From Rhizomucor pusillus (lineage: Eukaryota; Mucoromycota; Mucoromycetes; Mucorales; Lichtheimiaceae): a stretch of 64,000 nt of DNA. The translations under genes and the position numbers were made by a program. The notes under the pieces are model-generated. The model was given only the letters and a program-made list of their open reading frames with translations, had not been told where the DNA came from and did not search any database. The number at the start of each line of letters is the position of its first letter. Position 1 is the stretch's first letter. This document shows, piece by piece, positions 22,964 through 35,972 of the stretch. Where the stretch lies: positions 186,001 through 250,000 of the forward strand of contig FWWN02000703.1 in assembly GCA_900175165.2 (NCBI GenBank), in the 5' to 3' direction.

Positions 22964-24260
22964 AATTTGCAAAGTGAGCAATTTTTTTCAGTACGCATTG
23001 GCTGGCCGCCGTGAATGTCAACGTGAAGGTTCCTACACTTTCCAATGCCTTCTGTTAAACGATAGTAAAAAAATAGAATCCATGGTTGAGAAAGAGGAAT
23101 CATGGAATGGATGTCATGCCGAGTGGTACAGCAAAAATTGCTCGACGGTGGGCAAACGTTCATGTTGTACTACCCATATGCAAGTCATAAACTTTGCTTA
23201 AAATTCATCTGTAGCCGTTTAAGGAATTAGGATTTTCTGTTATTGTTGTCTACATCGGCTAAGCAAACAAGCACAACCGCGCCTCATTTTGCAAGGTTTG
23301 GAAGGAGTGGGAGTGGGAGGAGGGAGTGGTGGCAGCATTAGCAGCAGCATCTTTGCACCTAAAGATCCGGGTCAGTATCCCATCCATGCCACATCAGTGC
23401 AACAGGAAGGTGCCGGTGCTGCTGCTGCTGCTGTTGCTGCGGGGTGTGTGCGTGTGTGTGTACTATCCATTGAGTGCAACCCAAGCGGTCGAATCAGATA
23501 AATAAAAAAGCAGCAGCGGCGGGCTTTAACCGGATTTCATCAAAAAAGGAGATTGCTAACCGAACCCTTTCTGTGGTTCCATAACATTTGTCACTCGTGA
23601 ACAGATGATGGGAACTCTTTCGGCAATGACGTGGAGTGATTGGTTGCAGGTGTACAGACGAGCCGTAAGGTCATTTTAAGGCAGGTGCATGAACGACCCG
23701 CCTCCGCGCCGCTCGAGACTTTATTTTTGATGCGAGGCGCGGTGCGTGCTCTGCATGGTCCAGATGCACCCGAAAAGGCAATTGCTGAGGGAGTCTGTTG
23801 CACAAAAAAGACGCCATTGACGTGCTAGGCTACATGATTGGAGCTATAATCTGAGAGCTGTGGCGCTCGGGTCGAACAGAAGCCACACACAGACTTGCAG
23901 AAGGGGGGGAGAATCCAAGATAAAATGAGTAAAGACAACAGCACAAAATGCTTCCCCGCCAACAACTAGCGAGCAACTGTCCGCCCCAGGCATCGTCCAC
24001 GCTTGACAAGCGGAGGAATATCGATATTGAAGAAGGGCAAGTAATCCACTGCTGCACACAGCATTAGCTAGTCCGTGGGTGAGAGAAGGGAATGCACTGT
24101 TGTCCTTAGTAAAGGCTGAGTGTAAAAAGCAATTTCTAATTCTTTGCTATTAAAAAAGCTATCACCAGTCCTTTTCTTGGCTTGATCTCTTGCCCTACTT
24201 TGAGGAACCTTGTCTATTGCTTACATTCCACTTGGCAAAGCACATAGCAGCCAAAAAGAC
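22964..24260. other. Upstream region of the C2H2 gene
   Basis: Contains imperfect GCA/GCT triplet stretches near 23335-23350 and 23418-23442, GT-rich sequence near 23445-23462, and a T-rich leader before the C2H2 start. No supportable gene. Confidence 0.45.
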
Positions 24261-25380
24261 ATGCTTGCACAGTCCATGATATCCTCATTCACGCTACCAT
24301 CGCCAACACCGGGGTCGCCACCAAATAGCAGAAAATCTCCATCCATATCATCGTTACTAAATGATCCTAAACCCGAATCTCTACCGACACCAGTGACTCC
24401 AGCATCCGTATTACCCATTGTCGACCTCCTCGTTTCACCATCTAGCTCGTCACCGAGCTCGGACGGGGCCGCGAGCCCTGTGGCGTATCAAAACCATGAT
24501 TCTCATGAAATCGGCACGACAAATAAACCGTTCGTGTGTCACGAGTGCGACCAGACGTTTAGCCGCCCGCACAACTTGAAGTCCCACTTGACAACCCACT
24601 CACCAGTGCGACCTTTTCAGGTGAGCAGTGCGGCGCGACTTTACAAACAAGGTGGCAACCTTTTCTTTCATATTTTAACGGATCTCTTTTTATTTTATTT
24701 ATTTGCATAGTGTGATATTTGTATGCACCAGTTCCGGCGCCAACATGATCTGAAACGACACAAGAAATCACATTTGAATGAACGGCCCTATGCTTGCAAA
24801 TATTGCTCGAGAACGTTTACGCGGCTAGATGCCTTGAACAGACACCAACGTACAGAGAACGGCGTATCAGCATGCGCTTCCAAAAAAGTAAAAGCAGAAG
24901 CAAAGAGTGGCGTTCAGCCACCACCGCAAAGACAACAACTCCCTCTTACACCGCCATCCCAACAGCATCATCGTACAATCTCTATTCCTCCATTGCCTAT
25001 CCCATTTTCCGCAGCAGTTTCATCACCATTGTCACAACAACAGCATGATAACCATCATCCGATCGTTTTACCTTCACCTAGCCCCGCCTTCTCATCAAGT
25101 ACCACAACTGCATCTATCATTTCCCCTCCACCGCCAAACATGCATGCTCTCGAAAGGGAAAACTGGGACCTGAAAGTTCAGATCGCCCGGTGTAAAGAGG
25201 CACATGATCAGGATATGATCCTCCTCCGAAAACAAATAGATGAACTCCAAAGTGAGGTAGGGCACACATGACTAGTTGTTCACGGTGCACGAGGATATAC
25301 TAATTTCAATTTCGTGGCTCATATAGAATAACAAATTAAGATCGATAATATATTCCCGCCGCTCCGAAAGCTCCCCTTGA
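24261..25380 (+). CDS. C2H2 zinc-finger transcription factor
   Basis: Exons 24261-24620, 24711-25256 and 25327-25380 encode 319 residues. Three adjacent fingers (residues about 90-180) are FVCHECDQTFSRPHNLKSH, FQCDICMHQFRRQHDLKRH and YACKYCSRTFTRLDALNRH. They are followed by the ENGVSAC segment seen in fungal Crz1/Rsv2-like regulators. The N-terminus is Ser/Pro-rich and could include phosphatase-docking sites. The C-terminus is a predicted coiled coil (ENWDLKVQIARCKEAHDQD). The final exon is preferred over a stop at 25269-25271 because the intervening intron has GTAGGG, a TACTAAT branch-like site and ATATAG, and extends the helix. The in-frame codon at 24210 is TTG, so ATG 24261 is taken as start. 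Confidence 0.85.
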
Positions 25381-25428
25381 TTGGTTTTGTATATGTAACA
25401 AAAGATGATATCCTTCTATGTTAATCAA

Positions 25429-27361
25429 TTAATAAAAAATTGGGCATTGCCATATATCCTCTAGCTCCTCGGCGCGTATGGGATGCTGCGCACTCTCTTG
25501 AGCGGCGTAGACTGCGTCGCGGACGTATGCAAGTTGCCGCATGCCTGTGAACACCGTGCCGATTTGCTTGTTTGCCAGCAGAATTCGCAATGCTTTTACC
25601 GACAGCGGTGAATAGATCCCTTGATCTGACTGCTTGCCAAGCGTTGGACTGAGCGCATTTAAAACGCGATCCAGCTCGCTGTTTTTTCTCAGTGTGTCAA
25701 TGTAAGCATAGTTGACCATGTCGTGCGACAATGTCTGGACGGACTCCCGATAATCGCTGATCCATTGGTCAAACGCTGCCTCTTTATCCTCGTCCCCTAG
25801 ATCAGCAGCGTACTGCTTGAGCGCTTGCACGTCCTTTTCGACAGCTGGTAATACTTGGCGAGTCAAATAATGCCTCGCAGCAAAATGGTTCTGTGCGAGA
25901 CGGGCAAGGTTCTCTGATAGCACTTGGCCCCAAACAAACTTTGCTGCCAAGTTCTCTTCCTCTGCTGGTACTGGATACACATAAGCACTGCGAAGAACAA
26001 TATCGCTTTTCATTCTGAGACTTACACTCTGACATCATATCTGCCTCGAGTCGCGATACTTTTTCGAAAGATCGTGAAAGCTGTTCTATCCATTGCTGCT
26101 CACTAGCAGTCGAACCTTCCTTGTCGTTGCCTAATGCATGATTCACTAGAACGCGGATTTGGCCATTTGCAATAGCGTTCAATGGTCGATTCGTCATAAA
26201 ATAGATGCCATTCTCCTTTAGGAACATGATTTCCAGTGTCAATACAATCTATCAAGAATGCATTGCTTAACTTTGATTCTTTCCTACCTCTGCATACTGA
26301 GCAATGGTAGGAAGAGATAATCCGGGCGATGCTCCAGATAACAACGCTTCTCGCTCGAAAACATTAAACGGTGCTTCAATGGCCACAAAGTTGGACGAGT
26401 TGGAGCAAGCGCTTCGGATATCAGGGAAAGAAACATGGTCAGCAGCAGATCCTAATGCCATGGTGTTCGAGCATACGCCGTAGCCACCGATAGTTCCTAC
26501 AAGGATGATATTTTAGTTCAGCGACGCACAAAAATCAAGAACCGCGTAAATGGACCCAGTACCATCTGCTACCAATGAATCCAGATATCTGAAGCTCTCG
26601 CTCATTTCTGCATACAATTGACTTGAGGTGTATCTCTTGCAATAAACGAATACTTAGCGTCCAGTTCCATAATATTCCTTTCACGTAAAAAGTTAGCGTA
26701 CTCTGTTTTTGCCCATCAACATGCGTTCCGGCGCATTGAGCATGAAAATATCGATCCTGTTCATTTTCAATCGCTCGAGGGAGGTTGCAATTTGGCGTTC
26801 TAACACTCGAGGGGATATTCCATGATAACTCTTGTCGTTGATCTGGACATAATCGTTGGCGTCAAGTGATTGAATATCGGCAGGCGTGAGGTATCCAGAC
26901 TTTGTAATGACAGTCAAGTCCTAGAGTTTTTATCACCAAGGTCAATGCTTTCTGGTTCTCTTTCAATATTGAGTCCAATTTATTAATGTGATATATACTA
27001 ACTTGGCGCTGCACTTGACCGGACGATACCATATCCTGCACGGTATCACCAATAATCTCCTCGGACATTCCTGCGTCACATAAGCGTCTCAGAAACATAA
27101 TGACAACCCTCCAACTCGCTGATTCTTAATGCTCGTGTCTACTGACGCGTTACCATTCTCAAAGTTGGAAGCTGTGTCTACAATGTTCACACCGGCTTGA
27201 ATCGCGGCACGCAGGGCTTGTCCGTGGCTTTTGTCCGATACACGGTATGCACCAAAGCCAATGCGTGTTACTGACCGATTGAGTTTTGGAATGACAGCCG
27301 TCGGCAACGATGCTGCTGCCTTGCTGCTGCTACTCAAGAGTCTTTTGGCTGCTGCAGGCAT
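25429..27361 (-). CDS. Aldo-keto-reductase-like protein, seven exons, catalytic Tyr and His replaced
   Basis: Exons 27154-27361, 27003-27118, 26702-26920, 26563-26635, 26288-26496, 26028-26248 and 25429-25987 give 534 residues in continuous phase. The N-terminus is rich in Ser, Ala, Lys and Arg, fitting a mitochondrial presequence. The barrel begins TRIGFGAYRVSDKSHGQAL and continues GVNIVDTASNFENG, LTVITKSGYL and RIDIFMLNAPERML, then DGTIGGYGVCSNTMAL. Asp and Lys of the AKR tetrad are present. The Tyr position reads Phe (SNFEN), and the His position reads Asn (LNAPE in place of LHNPE). A roughly 190-residue helical C-terminal extension follows. It may be an inactive or specialised AKR. It is convergent with the C2H2 gene, 48 bases apart. 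Confidence 0.85.
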
Positions 27362-27376
27362 TGAACCGAGTAGTAG

Positions 27377-27411
27377 CGGCGGCGGCGGCAGGCAGGCAGG
27401 CAGGCAGGCAG
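27377..27411. repeat. GGC/GGCA microsatellite
   Basis: A short run of GGC units passes into about five GGCA units immediately upstream of the AKR-like start codon, inside its probable 5' leader. Tetranucleotide runs of this kind are length-variable. Confidence 0.8.
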
Positions 27412-29283
<1,872 letters not shown>

Positions 29284-29439
29284 ATATCCCGTACCTAGTT
29301 TTCGCTTGCTACTGTAAAAATAAAAAGGATGAATGATTGCATAAAGCGAAACCTTTTATATTGTTACAAAGAATGGGATGGTATGCAGGAAGAAAGTAAA
29401 TTGTTTGCAAATGAAAAAGAGATGCTGCTACTACTGTTA

Positions 29440-30716
29440 TTACTGTTGCTGTTGCTGCTGCTTCTTTCTTTGTTCCTTTTTCTTTTCGTTCTCTAGCTGC
29501 TTTTCTCGTCGTTCTCGTCTTGCTTCTGTCTTTTCGATGCGGTTTGCAATCCTCTTCAATTTCAAGCCGTACTTTGAGCCGAGATACTTTTCCCACTGAT
29601 CCTTTACTTTGCGATACAAGAGCATCGTAAACCGAGCGTCTTCAACCTGTGCAGAGCAGCGGGAATCTGAGCAACGCCATTCCCTCCATCCAGATACTTC
29701 AAATGGATTCTTACCGATGAGTGCTTGCCCTCTTGAATTTCAATTTCCAGCAGATCGTTCACCAGCCGTTTCAAGCCAGGTGTCTTTCCTTTCACAAGAT
29801 CGCGGAACGGCTTGTATCTTGATGTATCTCTGATCATAAGTTTGGGATGATGTATATCGAGTGCTCGCAAATCGTTGAGAATGGCGTGTCCGACGAGGAC
29901 TCTGTCCTGGATGAGATCCATTACTTTCTGCCGAGCTTCCTGGTACGGCATAGCGTTGACGAGATGTTTGGCAGTAACACCGCTGACAAATGTACGGTAG
30001 TCCGTTACTTTTTCTTCTGGTTTTACAAAGGTATCGAGAAGGACTGCGCCGAAATAGTTGACGATACTGACGCGGGCTAACGCGGACCGTTTTCCGTCTG
30101 GGCCTACACCCACCATTTCACAGTCAATCGCCACGTATTTACCCATCCTGCAAGCAACACAAACATGTGTTAAAACAATCTGTGTAAGAATCTACCCTTT
30201 TCGAGGTTATTATACTTGCTTTGCCTTGTCGCCTTCAACAGCATCCATTTCTTTGACGAGTTCCTTTTTCCGTTGGATCTCTTCTTCCGTTGGCGGCTCT
30301 TTGCCGTATACTTTGCGGAACGCTTCATCATCTATATCCTCGCCAAACCACAAATCCTCCTTTTTGGGTATCTTTGCCACTTGCACTTGTTCCTGACTAT
30401 TTCAATAAACGCAACAAAACTGTTAGCTACATTGCGCGATCTGTGCAGGTCCGCTTTCATGTATACATACGTTACTGTTGTCTCTGTCTTTTTGGCACGT
30501 TTCGTGCGAACCGTTCGTTTTGATTCAGGTGCTGCTGATGCTTTTCGCTTTTTGCTATTGTCCTGTTGTTTTTGAATATTCTATCGTCCCCAATTACTAG
30601 CCTGATCAACCGCAACCAACATATTGCTAATGTCTTACCGGAAGCAATTTCTTCCAGTTGGAGCTTGCTGTCACAGCGTTGGTAGTAATGGTGGCAGGTG
30701 CAGGCTGTTTCTTCAT
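29440..30716 (-). CDS. REX4: Rex4-type RNA exonuclease (DEDDh)
   Basis: Exons 30639-30716, 30471-30580, 30216-30396, then 29715-30146 or 29715-30179, and 29440-29646. A basic N-terminal region is followed by the exonuclease domain: VAIDCEMVGVGPDGKRSALA, TDYRTFVSG, GHAILNDLRALDIHHPK and HSSVEDARFTML. These supply the DEDDh residues. The tail is a Lys/Glu/Gln-rich helix. Homologues process pre-rRNA in the nucleolus. The join into the catalytic exon is problematic. The usual-length 68-base intron (30148-30215) shifts frame and gives a stop. Only an unusually short 36-base intron (30180-30215) keeps frame, giving 346 residues. A missing base in the assembly is also possible. Confidence 0.85.
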
Positions 30717-30850
30717 GGGAGGAGGAGATTCTTGGTAGTAAGTCAAAGAAAGGGCCCCGTCGTGGCTTATTGACCTCCTCTCTAGTCCCGTCTCTTATGC
30801 GTTATGCAACCCCGCCCGAGCCGCTCTTTTTCTTTCTCCAAACATCCACG
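30717..30850. promoter_or_regulatory. 134-base shared head-to-head promoter, Rex4 / glucoamylase
   Basis: The start codons of a nucleolar exonuclease (minus) and a secreted glucoamylase (plus) are separated by only 134 bases, which must hold both core promoters. A CT-rich tract precedes the glucoamylase ATG. No clear TATA box was seen. Confidence 0.5.
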
Positions 30851-32767
30851 ATGCACCTGTCCCCCACGATATCGTTGCTATTTGCTTCATCGTTGCTAAA
30901 AGCTGTCCTCGTCAACTCACAGCAGTTTCTACACCCTGAACAAGGTAAAACGACACATGATAACCGAGATATTGGGAGTTCAGCTTTCATTTAAAGTCAT
31001 ACACAAATCTTGCAGAAGTGTTTCATGCTAAAAATGTCGACAATGACACACTGTTGATGACTACCCTCGATTACGAGGACTGGATAGCACGGCAAGAAGA
31101 GGTTAGCTGGCAAGCATTGCTAAGGAACATCAACCCGGCTGGAGCCATCAAGGGCTTCGTGGCCGCGTCGCCATCCACATCCGACCCAGACTATTTCTAC
31201 AGCTGGACACGCGATTCAGCCCTCGTCATGCGGGTGGTCGCTCAAAAGTATTACGAAACTGGAGATCACGAGGATATCCTGCGAGACTATGTCGCTCAGG
31301 AAATCTACCATCAAGTCACTCGCACCCAGTGCGATTGCCTCGGCGAGCCCAAATTCAGTAAGTCTGTGTAGTTGGATTGCATCGCTTATTTATATACACA
31401 GCAGCCACGCTCACAATTGCTTACATTACATTCCTTTAGACGCGGTAAGTTATACTAAAAAATACAAGCTAGAAGGATATCTTCTCGCAGACGTATATAT
31501 CATATGTCTACAGATATATTAATCAGGGACTACTGCTAACAGGACGGGTCTGGTTACGATGGTCCTTGGGGAAGACCGCAAAATGATGGCCCAGCACTGC
31601 GTGCATCGACCTTTATCCTTTTTGCAAAGGGCTTGCGGGCACACCATCCTGGCGAGAAGGATCAAGAGCAGTACGTGACATCGGTGCTTGCTCCGGCGAT
31701 ATTCAAGGATTTAGACTACGTTGCAGATACATGGTCGAGTCCATGTTTTGATTTATGGTTCGTAAATATGGTGGAAACCAAGATGGAGGTTGCTAAAGTT
31801 TATTGATTCACACGCATCAATTCTAGGGAAGAAGTATGTGGTATTCACTTTTACACGCTCACGGTCATGCGACAAGCGTTGTTGGACGGCGCTCTGTTTG
31901 CTGACGAATACTACGACCCAAACCGTGCATCCAGATATCAAATGCTGGCAGTCTCGGATTTATCCGATCGATTAGATTCCTTCTGGGTGGAGGATGGTGG
32001 ATACATTGCTGTGACACAGGAGCAATGCGGCGGTGTGCACAAGCCATCGGGATTGGATGTTTCTATCCTATTGGCAGCCAACCATGCTCTGCGACGACGC
32101 GGCGACGAAACAGGTTAAGCCTATTCTTGACGTTTAGAACGTTCTCAGATACTAAAGTTTCTCCATTCCCAGGTGTCTTTACATCAGTATCAGATAAGGT
32201 AAGGATACCACATAAATATGGATCCATTGCCGAACAATGACACAAAAAAAGGTGCTGGCCACAGCAGTTGCCATTGAAGATGCGTTTGAACGCTTGTATC
32301 CACTCAATCTGGAGCAGCCTCAGCATCTGGGTACGGCCATTGGCAGGTATCCAGAGGACACGTACGATGGCTACCAAAGCGCGTCGCTTGGCAATCCATG
32401 GTTCTTGGCAACGTTAGCGTACGCTGAATTATACTACAATGCAATCCAAGAAAGGGACTACGTGGCTGTCAACGAGGTCAATGCGCCGTTCTTTGCACAT
32501 GTTCTGAAAACGCGCCCTGAAGACCTAATGTACCAAGTGTTTTTACGCGGCGAACCAGACTTCGATGAACTTGTTAACAAGATGCTTGCACGAGCCGATG
32601 CCTTTATGAAAACGGTTCAGTACCATGCGCGATCGAATGGATCGCTTTCCGAGCAGTACGATCGGTACATTGGATTCCAGACGGGTGCACGCGACCTGAC
32701 ATGGTCGTACGCTGCTTTCATCACAGCTGCGAATGCCCGACGACAATTGCTGGTCAAAAGAGGGTAA
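30851..32767 (+). CDS. Secreted glucoamylase (glucan 1,4-alpha-glucosidase), GH15
   Basis: Exons 30851-30944, 31016-31357, 31440-31444, 31543-31757, 31827-32113, 32173-32198 and 32252-32767 encode 494 residues. A signal peptide is visible (LLFASSLLKAVLVNS). The GH15 catalytic domain shows FVAASPSTSDPDYFYSWTRD, DGPWGRPQNDGPALRAS, DLWEEV (general acid region), GLDVSILLAANHA, RYPEDTYDGYQSASLGNPW and LSEQYDRYIGFQTGARDLTW with the catalytic base Glu. No starch-binding domain is present, so this is a catalytic-domain-only enzyme. It releases glucose from the non-reducing ends of starch and dextrins. The 5-base exon ACGCG is required: it supplies Asn-Ala between PKF and DGSG and restores frame. The 26-base exon 6 is also small. 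Confidence 0.93.
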
Positions 32768-33078
32768 TAAATAACGCCGAGACATCCGCTGCTCGGTGCA
32801 CTGCCAAAAGTAGAAATTAAGGGGTGTACATGACATCATGTTTCCATTTCAGGAAACTAGCCCTTTTCACTGTGACGTTTCGAAGAGGGATAAATGCGCC
32901 GATTGCCAATTGAAAAGCTTCAATTTCCAGCACGCACAGATGTGCGCCACAACAGAAAAAAGAAGAAAAAGCTGAGCATTTTCGTACCCAGCAAAACGGG
33001 TCCACTTCTTTTTCCTTCTGTTCTCTGCAACTTTCTTTCTTGATCTTTCCTCCTTTTACCCCACATCATCTTTCTCTA
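32768..33078. other. Intergenic spacer glucoamylase to kinase
   Basis: CT-rich leader of the kinase gene from about 33000 onward. No other feature recognised. Confidence 0.5.
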
Positions 33079-35145
33079 ATGAGTGTGTTCAACCAGCTGA
33101 AAAACTTTATACGCTCGGGCGGTGGACGTGGCTCCGACGAAAGCCAAGAGGCCAAAAAATACGAAGCAGTTGCACGCATTGTTGAGGAAGAGCGAGTTGC
33201 AAAGCAGCGGATTCCACGGTACGAAGGACTTGACAGATACAAGTTGCTGCAAAAGATGGGCGAGTAAGTTAGAGTGTTCCTGCAATTCACGGGATTGCAA
33301 TGGATTTTTTTTGTTGTTGTTAGGATTTACACTGAAGCTTTTTGACTCCTGACAGCGGTGCATTTTCGAATGTGTACAAGGCACTGGATTTGGAAACTCA
33401 AGAGAAGGTTGCTGTCAAAATCGTCCGAAAATACGAGTTGAAGCCTCAACAGGTATTTAAAACATGAAGTATGTAATGCTTTTCTTTAGTGAATATTGAT
33501 CCATTGCATGTAGCGTGCAAGCGTTTTGAAGGAAGTGCAAATCATGCGGACAACCAAACACCCCTCGATTATCGAACTCATAGGTTTCATTGAAACAAAG
33601 GAGGTAAATTGTGTGGGATTGGACAACAAACAAACAAGATTTCTGCGTGCATGCTAAAATTGACTCCCCCAAAGTATTATTTTCTGATACTGGAACTTTG
33701 CGATGGTGGAGAATTGTTCCAACAAATTGTCCGCTTGACGTACTTCAGCGAAGACCTTGCACGTCACTGCATCCGCCAAGTCGCCGAAGGCATTCGGTAC
33801 CTCCATGAAGAGAAAGGTGTCGTTCACCGGTGAGTGTGACGAAGAAGAACATTTCGAAATTACGTCATGGTTAGACTCACTATGTGTGTCAGGGATATCA
33901 AACCAGAAAACTTGCTGTTCAACTCTATTCCATTCATGGAACGAAAAGGTCCAGCTCCGCCGACGCAGCCCGGAGACGAAGATAAGGAAGATGAAGGCGA
34001 GTTTGTTGAAGGGCTTGGTGGAGGCACAATCGGTGCAGTCAAGATTTGCGACCTGGGATTGTCGAAGCAGATATGGGAGGCGACGACGATGACTCCGTGC
34101 GGTACAGTTGGTTACACCGCGCCAGAGATTGTAAAGGATGAACGGTATTCCAAGTCGGTGGACATGTGGGCACTCGGCTGTGTCTTGTATACTATGCTCT
34201 GCGGATTCCCGCCATTCTACGACGAAAGCATCCAGGTTCTGACAGAAAAGGTTGCCAGAGGCCAGTTTACCTTCCTGAGCCCCTGGTGGGATCCGATTTC
34301 CGAGGAAGCTAAAGACTTGATATCGCATCTGCTATGCATCGACCCCAACGAGAGATATACCATTAATCAATTCTTGAAACATCCATGGATGCAAAAGGTA
34401 AAAAATAAGATTCAAGTTTTCTTGTTTCTAGACGAGATATTAATCAAGCATGGTATAGTCTTCTTCATCCGAGTCAAAGGCAACCACTCCGAGAGAAGCC
34501 ATCAGTGCAGAATTGCCCGGATTCGACGTGGCACCCGTGCATCCTATAGTTGAAATGCTGGACAAGGAGTCCCCAGCCAAGGAGCGCCGCAAAGATATCT
34601 TCTCTGGGCTTTCATCCATGAGAGAAATCTTTGATGTTTCGTATGCTGTGCATCGTATGGCGGAGGAACGATCACGGCGCAAGGAACTCCGGCGACGACA
34701 GCAACAACAACAAGAACAACAACAGCAACAGCGGCAGCAGCCAGGACACATCCCTTCACCACCAAATGCACTCAATCAATATTACAGTGAGGATGATGAT
34801 GAAGACGAATACGAGGAGGACGATGATGATGAGGAGGACCAAATATACAGCAATAACTTTGGTACATCAGACAAGGACAGCAGCAGTGGTTCTTTAAGAA
34901 ATGACGGCGATGTCGACGCTGTTCGCGCCCGACTCGGCAAAGCAACACTAAACCAGCCTGGAAATCTGATTCAGCAACGGCAGCGCGACCGTATTGGGCA
35001 TAAACTGCGAGCTGAAGCGGCGGCGGAAGCAAAGGCAAAGAAACGGACTCCAAAGCCGGTATTTGAACTTAATATGGACAAAGCTACGTTGCTTGGAAGA
35101 CGAAAACACCAAGTTGACGATGCTGCAAATACCCAATCATCATAA
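33079..35145 (+). CDS. Ser/Thr protein kinase, CAMK group, Rck2/Srk1-like
   Basis: Exons 33079-33263, 33356-33452, 33514-33603, 33675-33829, 33893-34397 and 34480-35145 encode 565 residues. Kinase motifs in order: [11 protein letters not shown] (glycine loop), [11 protein letters not shown] (ATP Lys), [13 protein letters not shown] (catalytic loop), ICDLGLSKQ (DLG in place of DFG), [10 protein letters not shown] (activation end) and KHPWMQK. An acidic insert of about 40 residues lies between the catalytic loop and DLG. The C-terminal region has the family segment [18 protein letters not shown], then poly-Gln and a long Asp/Glu tract. Homologues act downstream of stress MAP kinases on translation and the cell cycle. 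Confidence 0.9.
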
Positions 35146-35972
35146 ACCTTTTCTTTCTTCATCCGCACATGAAACATAGTTCCTTACCTCCTCCAATTTC
35201 CGTTGCCTTTCCCCTTTCCCGTCTCTCTCTCACACACACACATATATACATACACAACAGTATATACATATCTAAATGCATCTACAGCAGCAAGCAATCC
35301 CCATCCATTTTTGTTGTCTTATCATCAATCTTGTACAGTTGGACTCGTCTCATTCATAAAGTTTTAACTACGAGATCAATCTTTAGGCGCGTTTAAGCTA
35401 GGATAATTGTCAGGGTAGCAAAGAGCGCGGAGGCTGTGCCTGCAATGAAACTATAGCGATCTTTTCGCAAAGAATGTGCGTTTCACAGGAGCTGCTGACT
35501 TTGAGGGCCGTTCCCCGTCTGTTTGACAGATGATGATGCGAATATGGATATATGTAGCCTATTTACTATACAGATTGTTCCTGGTCATATTGGAAGATCT
35601 GATGCTCGCATCTTTCGTGATAACCATGCATCCGCCTGTCTCGTAAAAGCAACGTAGCCATCGTGAAACTTGAACGTAACCAAGACCTGCAGCAGTCATA
35701 TTATGCCCAGGCATCTGGATGGAAAACATGCGGTGTGTATTTAGCATGTTTCTGGAACACTTGATTCTAGATATGGAGCGGCAAGGAAGGAAAATAAGTA
35801 TTATACGCTTTTGGCAGGTACGGGGTAGCTGCAAAAAATGCATGTCAAATAAGGAAATTCTTTGTTTTCAAGCAAAACTACAGTGCTCTCTTTGTTTTCT
35901 TTGCCCCTTTCCCTGTCTTCCTCTCTCTTTTTCTCTTTCTCTTTCGCTCTCCTCTTTGATCTTTGGTTTTCA
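35146..35972. other. Intergenic region kinase to RhoGAP
   Basis: About 0.8 kb: the kinase 3' flank with CA/TA dinucleotide stretches near 35233-35265, and a CT-rich leader (35885-35960) ahead of the RhoGAP start. Short ORFs only. Confidence 0.5.
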
